DNA of 64,000 bases from Ixodes scapularis (taxonomy: Eukaryota > Arthropoda > Arachnida > Ixodida > Ixodidae), in NCBI RefSeq assembly GCF_016920785.2, contig NW_024609951.1:1488001-1552000 (forward strand). Direction: 5' to 3'. The position numbers and the translations under genes were made by a program. The notes beneath the pieces are model-generated. The model saw only the letters and a program-made list of their open reading frames with translations, was not told the origin of the DNA and searched no databases. Below are positions 32,837-42,518 of the stretch, piece by piece (the first letter of the stretch is position 1; the number at the start of each line of letters is the position of its first letter).

Positions 32837-33640
32837 TTGAATTACAAGAGCTTATTCAGGCACACTCTTCCATTAAAGCGTAACCCCACCCGCGGAGCTG
32901 CTGGTGTCACATACCAGCTGCTCCGTAACCTCTCCTCCGACAACCTCACGACCCTCCTCCCCCTATTCAATCACATCTGGTCAACGGGTCACCTACCATC
33001 TGAATGGAAACATTCAGAGATCGTACTCATCCTCAAGTCAAGAAAATCTTTCACACTTGATAATCTCCGCCCTATCTACCTCACCTTATGCGCGGGCAAA
33101 CGTCTAGAAAAGATGGTCACCACTCGCCTTGAATAGCACCTTGGGCAGAACAACATCCTGCCCCCTACCCTCATCGGCTTTGGAAAACATGTATCCACGC
33201 AGGACAGCATCCTCCGCATCACCAACGACGTATACCAGATCCCTAGCACCGCTCAGCTCCGAGCTATCCTTGCACTTGATGTACATGAAGCATTCGACAA
33301 CGAGCTACACAGGGCAATTCTAGGTATCCTTGCGCAGACTGACTGTGGATCTAACAAGTATAACTACGTTAAAAGTTTCATTCACTCCCGCACCGCCTCC
33401 TTTCAAATCCGCAATCACAAGTGCACCCGTTTCGTTCTCACTAAGCCACCCCTCAAGGCTCTGTCCTTTCCCCTACTCTCTTCAACCATCGCTGTGATGA
33501 ACCTTCCCCCCTTACTCGACACCATTCCGACCTCAAGCAGTCCCTTTATGCCGACGATATTACCCTCTGGACTCACTCCTGGTCCGCAAAAAAGAACGTC
33601 TCATCTCCATCATTAGCCCTGAAAAGACGTGAAAAAAAAA
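32837..33640 (+). pseudogene. LINE reverse transcriptase, truncated after YADD
   Basis: Motifs in order: LPSEWKHSEIVLILKSRKS and LDNLRPIYLTLCAGKRLEKM (33000-33115, fingers); then, after a stop, ILALDVHEAFDN (33270-33300, motif A with the catalytic Asp). Next is a decayed middle, and SLYADDITLWTHSW with YADD at 33547-33558. Immediately after, SPEKT-like sequence (near 33615) appears out of place and is followed by A-rich DNA, so palm and thumb are joined by a deletion. The copy keeps the YADD aspartates but cannot yield an enzyme. Confidence 0.85.
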
Positions 33641-34120
33641 AATTTATCTGGCCAGAGCTTGGAAATTAAAAAAAAAAATAAACATGCGCAGTCATGGTAC
33701 GATGACTCAATCCTTATCGGCGCTCCCGATTGTAACCTCCACTCCTTCAGCCCTCCTCCGTTCTGCTCAACGTGTGAATTGTTTCGCGCCCGGAAATAAA
33801 CATTCGCATACGCTAAATAAAAAAAAATTTGTTGTCTGCGAAAGGTCCCCCGTGTTCTTATTCATTACATTTAAAGCATGACTATCTTGCATCGCAACCG
33901 ATACATCATCAGAAGAGCCCAACCCTCCAGAGGTAGTAGCTCACGAGACGGATGTCTTGATAAAGACAGAGATACGGACGCATCATTCTATCGCGTAGCG
34001 TCTTATACGACATAAAAAAATGGCATAAAGAATTCTACCTCTTAAAGGTATCCACACAGTCAAGCCAACGCCATAAGTAAATTTGGGTACTATTACCTCA
34101 GGCAACGGCCGATTGATGCC
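33641..34120. other. Anonymous spacer with A-rich runs
   Basis: Poly-A patches at 33630-33640 and 33669-33680 may be retroelement tails. Nothing else is recognised. Confidence 0.4.
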
Positions 34121-34540
34121 TCACGATATCGCTCGAGAGGGTTCGTGCTGTCTGTCGAGCCACACCCGAAACAGAACACAGAAGCCGTAGCATAAACAAT
34201 TCGCAGACGAACCTGCACACATAATAACGGAAGAAGTAATCCGCAAACGCTGCATAGTGTAGAGCCCTTTTGGGAGTGGAAAGTGTTTTACATACTCAAA
34301 GACGTCATCGTCGTGCTTGAGCTCGTCGGTGAATTTTGTGCATATCATCTTCTTCTGCGGCGTCTCGATGTCCTTCGTCGGCATTCGAATCTCATAAACA
34401 TACGAAAGAAAATCCAGAAAGGAACGATGCAATTCTACGAATGGACACCCATGCGGTTTCAATAGTGTCAATTTTCCAGCCCAATGGCGGCGGAAACCGG
34501 CATTATGCCTCTGGTTTCACCCATTCTCAGGTGGTCTAAA
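34121..34540 (-). other. Unassigned 116-codon open frame with flanking repeat
   Basis: A minus-strand frame (34471-34121) reads YVYEIRMPTKDIETPQKKM and FTDELKHDDDVFEYVKHFPL with plausible protein composition. I do not recognise a family. It lacks a good splice context. Just right of it (34548-34585) GCTCGCCTGCGCCCTAACTG resembles 34-55 at the window start, so a dispersed repeat borders it. It could be a gene fragment or an old element. Confidence 0.25.
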
Positions 34541-34680
34541 AAATGGTAAACTTACACCAGCTCGCCTGCGCCCTAACTGTTTTTTCTTTGTTTTTCCAGG
34601 CGGTAGTTTCGTTTATTTTGTAGTAGAAATTATACAATATTCCAATCCAAACATCAAAAATAAAAAAATAAAAATATGGC

Positions 34681-35515
34681 GCCCCAGGCAGCACCGAGTT
34701 CTGGGCCAAAACTTGGCTTGCGTCTGGCAGTTTAGGGTATTAAAAAGCCCGAAGAAGCCAAAGTAGTGCCAAACCTGACCTCCCTTGGCAACAGTCTGGG
34801 TATCTTGGCCCTAATTCGCCAAACAAGTGCCAAACTTAGGCTTCGCTGCCGGGTAGTTCGGTTATTATCTGGCATCTTCGGGCCTAAATCGCCTAACAAA
34901 TGCCAAATTTAGGGTTACTGCCCGTTAGTTCGGCAGATCTTTGGCATTTTTGGGCCAAAATCGCCAAACTAAGGCCAAAGTTAGGCTTCGCTTTTTGATA
35001 GTTCGGCTATCACCTGGCACATTCGGGCCAAAATCGCCACAGATGTGCCAGAGTTAGGCTTACTACCTTGTAGTTCGGCAGAGCTTTGGCATTTTTGGGC
35101 CAAAATCGCCAAACTAATGCCAAAGTTAGGCTTCCCTTTTTGACAGTTCGGCTGTCACCAGGCACATTCGGGCCAAAATCGCCACAGATGTGCCAGAGTT
35201 AGGCTTACCTTATAGTTCGGCAGAGCTTTGGCATTTTCGGGCCAAAATCGCCAAACTAATGCCAAAGTTAGGCTTCACTTTTTGACAGTTCGGCTGTCAC
35301 CTAGCACATTCGGGCCAAAATCGCCACAAATGTGCCAGAGTTAGGCTTACTACCTTGTAGTTCGGTTGAAATCTGGCATCTTTGGGCCCAAGTCGCCAAG
35401 CGAGTGCCCAAGTTAGGCTTCGCTTCCCGATAGTTTGGCTGTGATCTGGCAGCGACGGGCCAAAGGTGCCAAACAAGTGCCAGAACTAGGCTTACTGCCT
35501 TGGAGTTCGGCTGAT
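34681..35515 (+). repeat. Minisatellite array with dimeric ~145-bp units
   Basis: Tandem ~72-73 bp units alternate in two types, giving a ~145-bp higher-order period. Type 1 has CAGAGCTTTGGCATTTTTGG and CCAAACTAATGCCAAAG; type 2 has TCACCTGGCACATTCGGGCC and CCACAGATGTGCCAGAG. Both share GGGCCAAAATCGCC and GTTAGGCTT. The array opens with GCCCCAGGCAGCAC at 34681, which is mirrored at the end of the array at 48.3-49.5 kb. No coding potential. Confidence 0.9.
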
Positions 35516-35750
35516 GAGGTATTTGATGTACGCGGGTGGTCTTCATCTTAATTAAATAGAAATCAAGTTTTATTCGGCTGGCAACTTTATTTTATTTTGG
35601 TTGTCTCTTGGTTTCTGCAGTCCAAAGGTTGGCTGAATGTTTTGACGCGCCTGGAGCAGGCTTTGCAAACGCAAATTGTGCCAGATGTTTTACTCGCGCG
35701 TAGGTACACAAGCCAATATCGGGACACGCCGTGAGACTGGTTCGACATTA

Positions 35751-36070
35751 TGGCGCGTTCACACCGGCGATGCGATCTAGTCGCGCCATAACTTTCATCG
35801 CAAAAGCGACCATCGCGGGCAAAACGTGACGGGTTTTGAGCAGTCGCTTGCTGACCCGACGTTTTGCGATGCACTCTAGTCGCGGAGAGGCCGAGCCAAC
35901 CAACGGCGTTCGGAGCGAGAGTTTTTGAGACGCGACTCGCCAACGAAGGCATTGGACTCGCTCATCGCGCACGCCAAATTGACCAACTAATTACTTTTTT
36001 TTTTCTTTTTTTTTTTTGCGATGCGATTTAGCTGGATCGCGCGACTGCTATCCCCGGTGTGAATCCGCCT
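35751..36070. mobile_element. 320-bp MITE with TTA duplication (PIF/Harbinger-like)
   Basis: The ends TGGCGCGTTCACACCGG and CCGGTGTGAATCCGCCT are inverted, and TTA flanks both sides (35748-35750, 36071-36073). A 3-bp TTA/TAA duplication with GC-rich ends is typical of PIF/Harbinger MITEs. The subterminal GCGATGCGAT word appears at both ends, and a poly-T/CT tract lies at 35993-36017. No ORF. Confidence 0.85.
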
Positions 36071-36147
36071 TTACAGAAAGTGCTGCCATTGAGCTAACAC
36101 TGCGCAAGACGGATGTGCGCACGTCTCAACAAGATATATCATTATTA

Positions 36148-36278
36148 AGGGGTGTCCAAACAGGACACTACAAAACGCACGACTCCTACAAATCGTGAAA
36201 ATTGAAGCGGACACGCCCGCTTCAAGCCCGCTTCAATTTTCACGATTTGTCGGAGTCGTGTCCTGTTTGGACACCCCT
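36148..36278. mobile_element. 131-bp hairpin MITE with TTA duplication
   Basis: The ends AGGGGTGTCCAAACAGGAC and GTCCTGTTTGGACACCCCT are perfectly inverted, flanked by TTA (36145-36147, 36279-36281). The arms continue through ACGACTCCTACAAATCGTG and the inner AATTGAAGCGG. The left arm has about 11 extra bases, so the pair is asymmetric. It sits 75 bp from the MITE to its left. Confidence 0.88.
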
Positions 36279-36281
36279 TTA

Positions 36282-37030
36282 TGCGGCGCATTGCAAAAGC
36301 TAGCGTGGCTCTGTGCGCGTCTTGCATTGTGATTGAGCACTGTCAAATCCTAGCGATAACAAAGTGCGGAAACGACCGTGGCTCTATCGCGCGGTTCCCG
36401 CATCACACTTGGGGGATGAAAATGAAATCCCGGAAATTGTACTATTTTAGCGTGTTGATACTTTTTAAACATTAAAAAGTGGAGACACAAAAGGGACGAT
36501 AAAGACAGGACAATCTCTGAACTTTAAAGCCGCTGTACAAACGGGACGTTCTGCAGAGAAGAACCTTCTCTCCCGAAGCTGGGGGACGGGGAGGGAAAGG
36601 TCAACCGTTGGATGGAAAGAGGTTTAGAGAATGGGATTAGCCTCGGGGCGAGCCATCCTCTCGAGAGGGAGTGGGGACGGAACAAAGCTGGCCGTGGAGG
36701 TTCCGGCTACCAGGTGGAAGAAAGTTAAGCTTGTCAAACAGCGACCTCGAATCCGAGGACGGGCACGCCAGAGAATTTGAAAATAGCTGCTTGATTAGCC
36801 GGACGACCCAGTGCGGTCTACTGGTTCTACAAGGTGACTCGGATGAAGAAAACTCGTTTTGGTCGAAAACTCTGAAAGCATTCTGGACGTGAACCCTTGC
36901 CACAAATAAAAATAACACATGCATGAAAAACTGCGAAGGCACCTAAGCTTTCGCCTATGATGTGGGAATGCGTGAGCATTACAGGCAGAGTTAAGTTGGC
37001 GCAACTTGCAATAAAGAAAGAAAAAAAAAA
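36282..37030. other. Spacer without supported genes
   Basis: Overlapping open frames on both strands at 36640-36940 reflect composition. No domain, splice pair or repeat is recognised. Confidence 0.4.
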
Positions 37031-37145
37031 GTTATGCTGGCGCAACGGATAGCGCGCTAGTTTCACGATCAAGAGGGCCTAGCTTCGAAACCGGGCAGGG
37101 GGTTGTTTTTTTTCTCGTGTTATTTTTTTTTCGTTTTTTTTTGTT
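37031..37145 (+). mobile_element. tRNA-derived SINE
   Basis: TGGCGCAACGGATAGCGC (37037-37054) matches the D-arm/A-box of an arginine-type tRNA, and AGCTTCGAAACCGGG (37081-37095) is the B-box/T-arm. The anticodon region does not pair properly. The body is followed by a T-rich tail that passes into a long TTTC microsatellite. This fits a SINE, not a functional tRNA. Confidence 0.7.
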
Positions 37146-37227
37146 TGGTCACGTGGCAAGAAAAATCACATGAACAGAATTTTTTTTAGGCCAAGTCACC
37201 AGAGATTTTTTTTCTAATTTCTCCTTT

Positions 37228-37238
37228 TCTTCAGTCAG

Positions 37239-37278
<40 letters not shown>

Positions 37279-37287
37279 TTTTTTTTC
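37228..37287. repeat. (TTTC)n microsatellite
   Basis: Eleven or so uninterrupted CTTT units are followed by poly-T. Confidence 0.97.
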
Positions 37288-38724
37288 CTTTTTTTCGGTT
37301 TACGCTTCCTATCGCAAAACTCTTTGCACCTATTTCGCGTTACATTGGCGTTAGCCAAATCATTTTATTTATGGCAGGGAATTCTGCCGTACGTATCTTA
37401 TGTTACTATTACCAACCCTGGATTTCGTCCGGCAACCAGTTCGGGAATGACGACGCTAAATTTCTGTTATAATTTCTTTGAGGTCTAAGGCCTCGTTATC
37501 CGTCGGTCTCTAAGATTGGCTCTTCAAGTATCTTTTGGGAAAGAGTTGATGACAGGCATTTTTAAGGAGCACGTGTGTCGACCAGAGTGAACATTGCTGA
37601 AGCGCCTCCAGTGTGATTTTGGCCGTAAATAACTGGAGGCCCCGGGCAAACCAACCCAATGGATAAAAGTATCTACCTTTCTGGTTTCATAGAGAGCTAT
37701 GAAAGTCAGAAGGGACGAATCCCAGCCGAGTCAAACTACCGGCTTGCAAACGCAATCGTGTTGATAATAGCGCAAAGGAGTTTGTATGACTCTCTCTGGC
37801 GGTGCGCAGAGGGTAAAGGCACGGAGGTAATATATGCTTTTGCCCAGTCACCTCGCGAACGGTTGGGTATTGGCTGCAGAGATCCATTTCGCGTTGTTTT
37901 ATTACGTGATTATATCTTGATTTCTTTGTTCCTAATTTCACAGACAGAACAAAATCGCTTTTCTCGTGTGGTGTCACGGCGGGAAGACAGAAATCAATCA
38001 GAGTACCGAAATTCGACGCTTGTGCTCGTTCTATAGCGCTTCTAAAAACCGTGCGATCACGGCTGTGTATCGTCAACATTGCATAAACTGCCGTTACTTG
38101 TACTCGTATTGCATCGTGAGGGAACGACTATGACTGGGTAAACAGAAATAGGGAGAATGGGTGCGTGTGATTTGTTGAAGTTCGAATCAACAAATCGAGC
38201 TTCAACGAATGCGATAGTATTGCATTCACTCAACCAGCTATATGAGTTTTCAGATCCTTCCAAGTATGGGATTCGTGTTCTGCCAGTGGTACCTCAGTTA
38301 GATTAAAAAGCAAAATCCACGTTAAGAAAAAAAAATTACGGTGACTTGAGTTGCTGCTGCGCCGAATCATGTTTCACGTAAGCGTAATTTTGGGTTCGAT
38401 GCACGACGAGGGGTCTTCAATTATAAAAAAATATTTTGATTACGATTATTTGCGGCGCTAAAAATTTGAAAGCCAAGCAGTGAAGACGATGGTGTTCTTA
38501 TAAATATTATATACATTTTATTTTATACTGTTTGAATACGCTGCCGTCGTAATGTCCTTGAATTATTGGCTAGCTTGTGGCGGGCAGGGAAGTCTTGCAG
38601 GACCATTATGATAGGACCTACACTAAACCTGCCGCGCTTCGAAAAATGTTAGTCCAATGCATACCAGCTTGTTCAAGGCGGACGAAGCATTACGCATCCG
38701 GCAAAGCGCATTAAATCGCTGCCC
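37288..38724. other. Spacer with an unassigned 125-codon open frame
   Basis: The plus frame 37659-38036 is open but resembles nothing, and the minus strand over it (37687-38079) is open too, a sign of chance. No repeats stand out. Confidence 0.35.
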
Positions 38725-38793
38725 GCGACGTTTTTTTTATTTTTTATTTTTTTTATTTATTTATTTATTTATTTATTTATTTTTTTTTTTTTG
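38725..38793. repeat. (TTTA)n / poly-T tract
   Basis: Six TTTA units lie within T-rich DNA. Confidence 0.95.
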
Positions 38794-39329
38794 TGCAGCG
38801 AGATAATCTTTAGTCAAGCAGCACGCCCCCTCTACGGCGGGTTATGCCGGATTAACGGAGGCGTCTCCTAATCCATTCTCCGTGTTGGCCCCTCAGGGGA
38901 GGTCGGTGAAGGGAGGAAAGGAGGGCAGGAGAGGAGGAAACGCAAAAAAAAGTGGAAAGAGCGAACTTTATTTTCGGCTTCAACCTCAAAACCCGCCCGC
39001 TCCGTGGGAAGAGAAATCTTGCGGAAGGAGAGGAAGCGAAGGAAGTGTACGCGATCCCCCTGTCCTGCGGGACCAGGTACATCGGGCAAACGGGGCGATG
39101 CCTCAACGACCGACTCCGAGAACATCAAATGGACGCCGAAAGAGCTGCTTCGGAGTCCAAGCACCCGATCGTCATTCACGGGAGAAAATGTCCCGGTTGC
39201 GCTCCTAATTTATGTAATAACAAAAACGGCTTGACATAACAAAAATAACAATTTAATTAAACGTTGCGCCTCCAATGCGGGAGGCATCTTCAGTAGAGCA
39301 CAGAGCGAGTGAGAGTCGCACAAAAAAGT

Positions 39330-41118
39330 TCGGCTATTTAGGCATAAAGTTTGTGTACACGTCCGGCAGGGGGCCACGGTTCTTGTTTACCAGCGATGAA
39401 TCACTTCCGCATTTGTCATTCTGGATGAACCAAGATTCCAGCAGCTTCCTCGGTCCCCACCTTATATCTCTCGCCAAGGTCGATGCCTTGCCAAAGTAAA
39501 ATTGGTGTCCTCACGTCCATGCGTGGTCGACGAGTTCGGACTTGAAGCGGGTGGCGTTCGTGGAATTGGCGACATCCAGTGCGTGTTCTTTTAGTCTTGT
39601 TATTCTTTTTCGTCCCGTCTCTCCAATGTAGGAAGCATCCCATTCCTTGCAGTGCACCTGGTAGATCACACCTCTGGCGGGGTCGGGTCTTTTGGCATGG
39701 AGATAACATTGACAATTGTTCTTTCGTACCCCCAACGGCCTAAGGGCGCGTCCCAATTCCTCCGAGATGCACACGACGTCACGTGTTCGTTCGGCTCGAT
39801 CCGGGCGCCGACGGGACATTTGTTTCTTAACGCGATTGACAAACCAGTAGGGGTAGTTACGTTTTTTCAAAGCCTCCCGCACATGGCTAAGTTCTTGAAT
39901 GCTAATTGTTGACTTAGATGGGACAGTTTCTGAACGATGAAGTAACGATCTTACAACTGAGCTTTTGTGTTGAGTAGAATGATGAGAGTGGTAGTCAAGA
40001 AAGTTTTGTCTGTCACATGGTTTACGATATACGGATGTCTCCATCTAAAAAAAAGGTTCACTAGTTCTATGGACACGTACATCTAAACACGGCAAGGTAC
40101 TATCGGTTTCATGTTCGCAGGTGAACTGAATTGAGGGGTGGACACTATTCAAATTGCGGTGAAAATCAGTTACGTTCTCTCTGTTAACCATTACAAAAGT
40201 GTCATCGACATAACGACGGTAGAACTTCACGGGGAAATCAATGCCAGACATTACCTTTCCTCAACATATTCGATGACGAGATTCGAGACGGTTACGGAAA
40301 CTGAACTCCCCATAGGGCATCCGCTGACCTGAGGATATATGTCCCCATTAAAACTAAGATTACGCTGGTTGAGACAAAAACGCAAAAGGAGTATACCGTC
40401 TTCAACAAGGAGGGTTGTGCGAGTGGACAACGACTGGTCTGCCAACAACCGGTCACGGGCGACATCAACTGCCAGGGCGTTGGAGACATTCGTAAATAAT
40501 GAAATCACATCAAAGGATACCATAGCCTCGTGCGGGAGCAGGGTCTGAGCGCGTATAAGTTCAACAAAGTCATGGGAATTCCGGACGCTAAACTAATTTT
40601 TTCTTGTAAGAGGGCTCAGAATCATAACCAGATATTTGGAAAGGCTGTAAGTGGATGAACTAATAAAAGATACAATCGGGCGTAGGGGGCAACCCGGTTT
40701 GTGAATTTTGGGGAGTCCATACATCTTGGGTGTCGCGGCGTCAAAGGAGAAGAGACGACAGGTCGTCACTGATGCGTCCTTTATTTTTCAGCTCTCGAAG
40801 GTGGTCAACTAACTCTCTTTCGGACTTAGCAGCGGGATCTCTTGATAGCCTGACAAAATAGTGACTGTCGTTTATAACTTCATACATCTTCTTCATGTAG
40901 TCATCCCTATCAAGCACAACGGTTCTCTTTCCTTTATCGGCCTTTAAAATCATGATGGAGCTGTCTGACTTCAACTCATTAAGAGCAATGCGTTCTTGTT
41001 GACCAACAAACAAATGTCGCATCGGAGCCTGGATCGAGCCGAACGAACACGTTACGTTAAGGGTTTCGGAGGCATTGGGACGCGGCCTTAGGCCGTTGGG
41101 GGTACGAACTGTATACAA
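39330..41118 (-). pseudogene. Penelope B reverse transcriptase-GIY-YIG protein
   Basis: From high coordinates: NELKSDSSIMILKADKGKR (40741-41118, N-terminal motif of the RT); then MVSFDVISLFTNVS (40523 downward, motif A Asp) and GCPMGSSVSVTVSNLVIEY. The active site YRRYVDDTFVMV follows (YVDD at about 40201-40212), then TLPCLDVRV and ETSVYRKPCDRQNFL (thumb). Last is the linker and VIYQVHCKEWDASYIGETGR, the GIY-YIG endonuclease near 39620-39680. The tail continues in another frame to NKNRGPLPDVYTNFMPK near 39330-39390. About 115-150 bases between 40561 and 40740 are out of frame. Frame breaks make it a pseudogene, although catalytic motifs remain. Confidence 0.9.
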
Positions 41119-41507
41119 ACCCTACGGAACAATCGCCAATGTTATCTCCAAGCCAAAAGATCCGACCCCGCCAGAGGCAGAAAGGGTCGTGATTTACCAG
41201 GTACAGTGCAAGAAATGTGACGCTTCATACATTGGAGCGACGGGACGAAATAGAAAAACAAGACTAAAAGAACACGCACGGGACCGCCACCCGCTTCATG
41301 TCCGAACTCGTCGACCACGCATGGACGTCAGGACACCAATTTGACATTGACAAGGCATCGACCTTGGAGGGGGATAAAAGGTGGGAACCGAGGAAGCTGC
41401 TGGAATCTTGGTTCATCCAGAACGACAAACGCGGAAGTGATTCATCGCTGGTAAACAAGAACCGTGGCCCCCTGTCGGACGTGTACACAAACTTTATGCC
41501 TAAATAA
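41078..41507 (+). pseudogene. Inverted partial copy of the Penelope B endonuclease end
   Basis: In plus orientation, RVVIYQVQCKKCDASYIGAT (41190-41250) is the GIY-YIG core. One frameshift later comes MSELVDHAWTSGHQFDIDKA and SWFIQNDKRGSDSSLVNKN, ending FMPK and stop near 41507. It parallels the left arm's minus-strand sequence but preserves a slightly better frame. It lacks RT and begins exactly where the main ORF starts on the other strand. Confidence 0.88.
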
Positions 41508-41823
41508 CCGAACTTTTTTGTGCGACTCTCACTCGCTCTGCGCTCTACTGAAGATACCTCCCGCATGGGAGGGGAAACGTTTAATTAAATTGTTATTTTT
41601 GTTATGTCAAGCCGTTTTTGTTATTACATTTATCACGTCTTCGCCCGGCTTGTGGAGTAGTTTTGCGCTCCTAATTTCACCGGCACGACAGCCATGGGAG
41701 GCCACTGCGAGCAAATGGGGAGAGAAATAATTGAGGCCTATCGGATGGCGACAAGCCCGGAAAACATAACTACCCCGTCCATTTCGCTCTCAAGAAAGGA
41801 GATTATCTTTCTGAGGCCCTTAA

Positions 41824-42514
41824 AGGGCCCATGAAACGATTTTTGGGTTGGGATAAATCATTTTAGATTGGGATTTTACTAATAGCACATCGTTCAGTGG
41901 ACCAAAAGAAAAAGGTAGAAAGTCAAAAGCCTGACTTTCAGTGCGAAAATTTGAAAACAAAGCGGACTATTTCGTACCTCCTCCCCTTCGAAACCTCTCT
42001 GCCTTTTCACTGTGACAGAACCGCGGTCCCAAAAGCGCGTTATCGGGTCCAAACTGACGTCACACGCAACCGGACCTCACTTATTCCCTTCACCCCTAAG
42101 CTGACATTGTGGTGGAAGCTACGCGCTTGCCGGACCAATCAGCCGCCTCCCTTTCATCACCTGACTTCATTCTCTGCAGCCACATTTGCCACGCTCACGT
42201 GGCAAGTGTGGCTGGCCCAACGAGCACGTAGCTTCAACAGCACTGTCAGCTTCGGAATGAACGGGGTGGGGAAAGCGACTTTTGTCTGAATTTTGAGCGA
42301 CGGGCTAATCTTCAAGGGGGAGAATGGATGTGTCCAGGATTACACAAACGAGAGTGCGAGCAAGAGGGGACTCCCCCTTTTCGTCTTCTTTAACTGTTTG
42401 GTGGAATGCGCGATTTATGAGTTGAGGAGGAAAGCGAAACAGGAAAAACAAATACTTTACATACAAACAAATAAAGTATTTGGGAAAAAGTTGGAAAAGC
42501 GTTTCATGACCCCT
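41824..42514. mobile_element. 691-bp MITE with TTAA flanks
   Basis: The ends AGGGCCCATGAAACG and CGTTTCATGACCCCT are inverted. TTAA lies on both sides (41820-41823, 42515-42518). The insertion point is the extreme 3' coding end of Penelope A, whose stop codon overlaps the MITE's left terminus. TTAA duplication is seen in piggyBac and Sola3 groups; as with the 16.7-kb MITE, a TA reading with one more terminal base is possible. The ATGAAACG-type terminus is one I associate with abundant tick repeats. No credible ORF. Confidence 0.85.
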
Positions 42515-42518
42515 TTAA

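Larger units (their letters stand above)
28829..33640 (+). mobile_element. I/R1-like LINE, split by a TIR element and 3'-truncated
   Basis: This plus-strand non-LTR element has ORF1 (28829-30181 and 31225-31562), an apurinic endonuclease (31575 to about 32300) and RT (about 32837-33560). It is interrupted in ORF1 by a 1,043-bp insertion (30182-31224). After the RT catalytic box the coding sequence collapses: about 60 bases later it reads like a much later or degraded part and then turns into A-rich sequence. RNase H and the 3' UTR are missing. Stops and frameshifts are frequent, so the copy is dead. Confidence 0.85.
39212..41662 (-). mobile_element. Penelope-like element B with inverted flanking copy
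   Basis: A 2,451-bp insertion is flanked by an exact 15-bp duplication TTGCGCTCCTAATTT (39197-39211 and 41663-41677). The main ORF runs on the minus strand. The left end (39212 to about 39755) and the right end (about 41078-41662) are inverted copies of the same endonuclease plus 3' UTR segment, both ending in AAAACGGCTTGACATAAC or its complement. A full-length-like ORF with a partial copy in opposite orientation is a known Penelope arrangement. The two arms have diverged visibly, so the insertion is not recent. Confidence 0.92.
38952..41832 (+). mobile_element. Penelope-like element A, split by element B
   Basis: The last part of a Penelope ORF is present in two pieces: 38952-39211 and 41663-41832. 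Piece one carries VYAIPLSCGTRYIGQTGRC and LNDRLREH, the GIY-YIG endonuclease core, and ends at KCPGCAPN. Piece two resumes at CAPNFTGTTAMGGHCEQMG and continues EIIEAYRM and TTPSISLSRKEIIFL to a stop. Reading across both without the 2,451 bases between gives one frame with no stop. Only the C-terminal part of this element is here; its RT is absent upstream of 38952. Confidence 0.88.

Noticed and set aside
36640..36940. Overlapping plus and minus open frames
   Set aside because: Mutual antisense openness and no similarity to known domains.
37659..38036. 125-codon plus-strand open frame
   Set aside because: Opposite strand is open over the same span and the peptide matches nothing recognisable.
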